In this document: in pieces, positions 6,518 to 6,560 of the stretch | Layout: each line of letters opens with the position of its first letter | Position numbering within the stretch: position 1 is the first letter of the stretch | Assembly: GCA_938004375.1 (NCBI GenBank) | Contig: CALKWH010000038.1 | Coordinates: forward strand, 1 to 6,560 | Direction: 5' to 3' | Source: an uncultured Pseudomonadota bacterium | GTDB lineage: Bacteria > Myxococcota_A > Polyangia > HGW-17 | Length of the DNA: 6,560 nucleotides | Notes under the pieces: generated by a model | The model's database searches: none | Seen by the model: only the letters and a program-made list of their open reading frames with translations | What the model was told of the DNA's origin: nothing | Made by a program: the position numbers and the translations under genes

Positions 6518-6560
6518 AGATCGGAAGAGCGTCGTGTAGGGAAAGAGTGTAGATCTCGGT
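6518..6560. other. Illumina adapter (read-1/i5 side), not genomic
   Basis: All 43 bases match the reverse complement of the TruSeq universal adapter, starting AGATCGGAAGAGCGTCGTGT and ending AGATCTCGGT. With the opposite adapter at 1-41 this makes the window one complete library molecule. On the plus strand the adapter translates to GRASCRERV at the end of a spurious frame. Confidence 0.98.

Noticed and set aside
4636..6552. 638-codon plus-strand open frame opposite the Asp-box gene
   Set aside because: It lies antisense to a frame with Big_2 and Asp-box motifs, is composed of low-complexity Gly/Val/Arg-rich sequence, and ends in adapter-encoded GRASCRERV. It is a shadow frame kept open by high GC.

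Overview
The window is a single library molecule with foreign ends. Bases 1-41 and 6518-6560 are Illumina TruSeq-type adapter sequence, so the biological insert is only 42-6517 and both outer genes are cut by the ends of the molecule, not by biology. The insert is strongly GC-rich, with G or C dominating third codon positions. It encodes large exported proteins: a cysteine-rich secreted protein with a DUF11-like end, an RCC1 lipoprotein, and a Big_2/Asp-box protein. This style is typical of Myxococcota and related former Deltaproteobacteria. That assignment is inference from protein style; there is no rRNA or marker gene.

Layout: (1) 42-1892, minus strand, a 617-codon open frame without a stop, giving the N-terminal part of a large secreted protein. 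(2) 1893-2104, a divergent regulatory region, more AT-rich than its surroundings. It holds a convincing minus-strand promoter with an extended -10, a perfect 7-bp palindrome lying on that -10, and a 26-codon small ORF with its own strong Shine-Dalgarno. (3) 2105-3496, plus strand, a complete 463-residue RCC1-type beta-propeller lipoprotein. (4) 3497-3687, a convergent intergenic stretch with two stem-loops and a 21-bp tandem duplication. (5) 3688-6516, minus strand, the 3' part of a gene of at least 940 codons with a Big_2 Ig-like domain and Asp-box repeats.

No biochemical pathway links the genes. All three proteins appear to be exported or surface-associated, disulfide-bearing or beta-rich, and probably act in adhesion, binding or surface structure. 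Genes 1 and 3 share a divergent control region and could be co-regulated through the palindrome. I see no defence system, mobile element, CRISPR array or RNA gene. The most interesting items are the small ORF and palindrome arrangement, the RCC1 blade that has lost both of its paired cysteines, the uncharacterised cysteine-rich protein, and the adapter tails, which would produce chimeric proteins if annotated naively.
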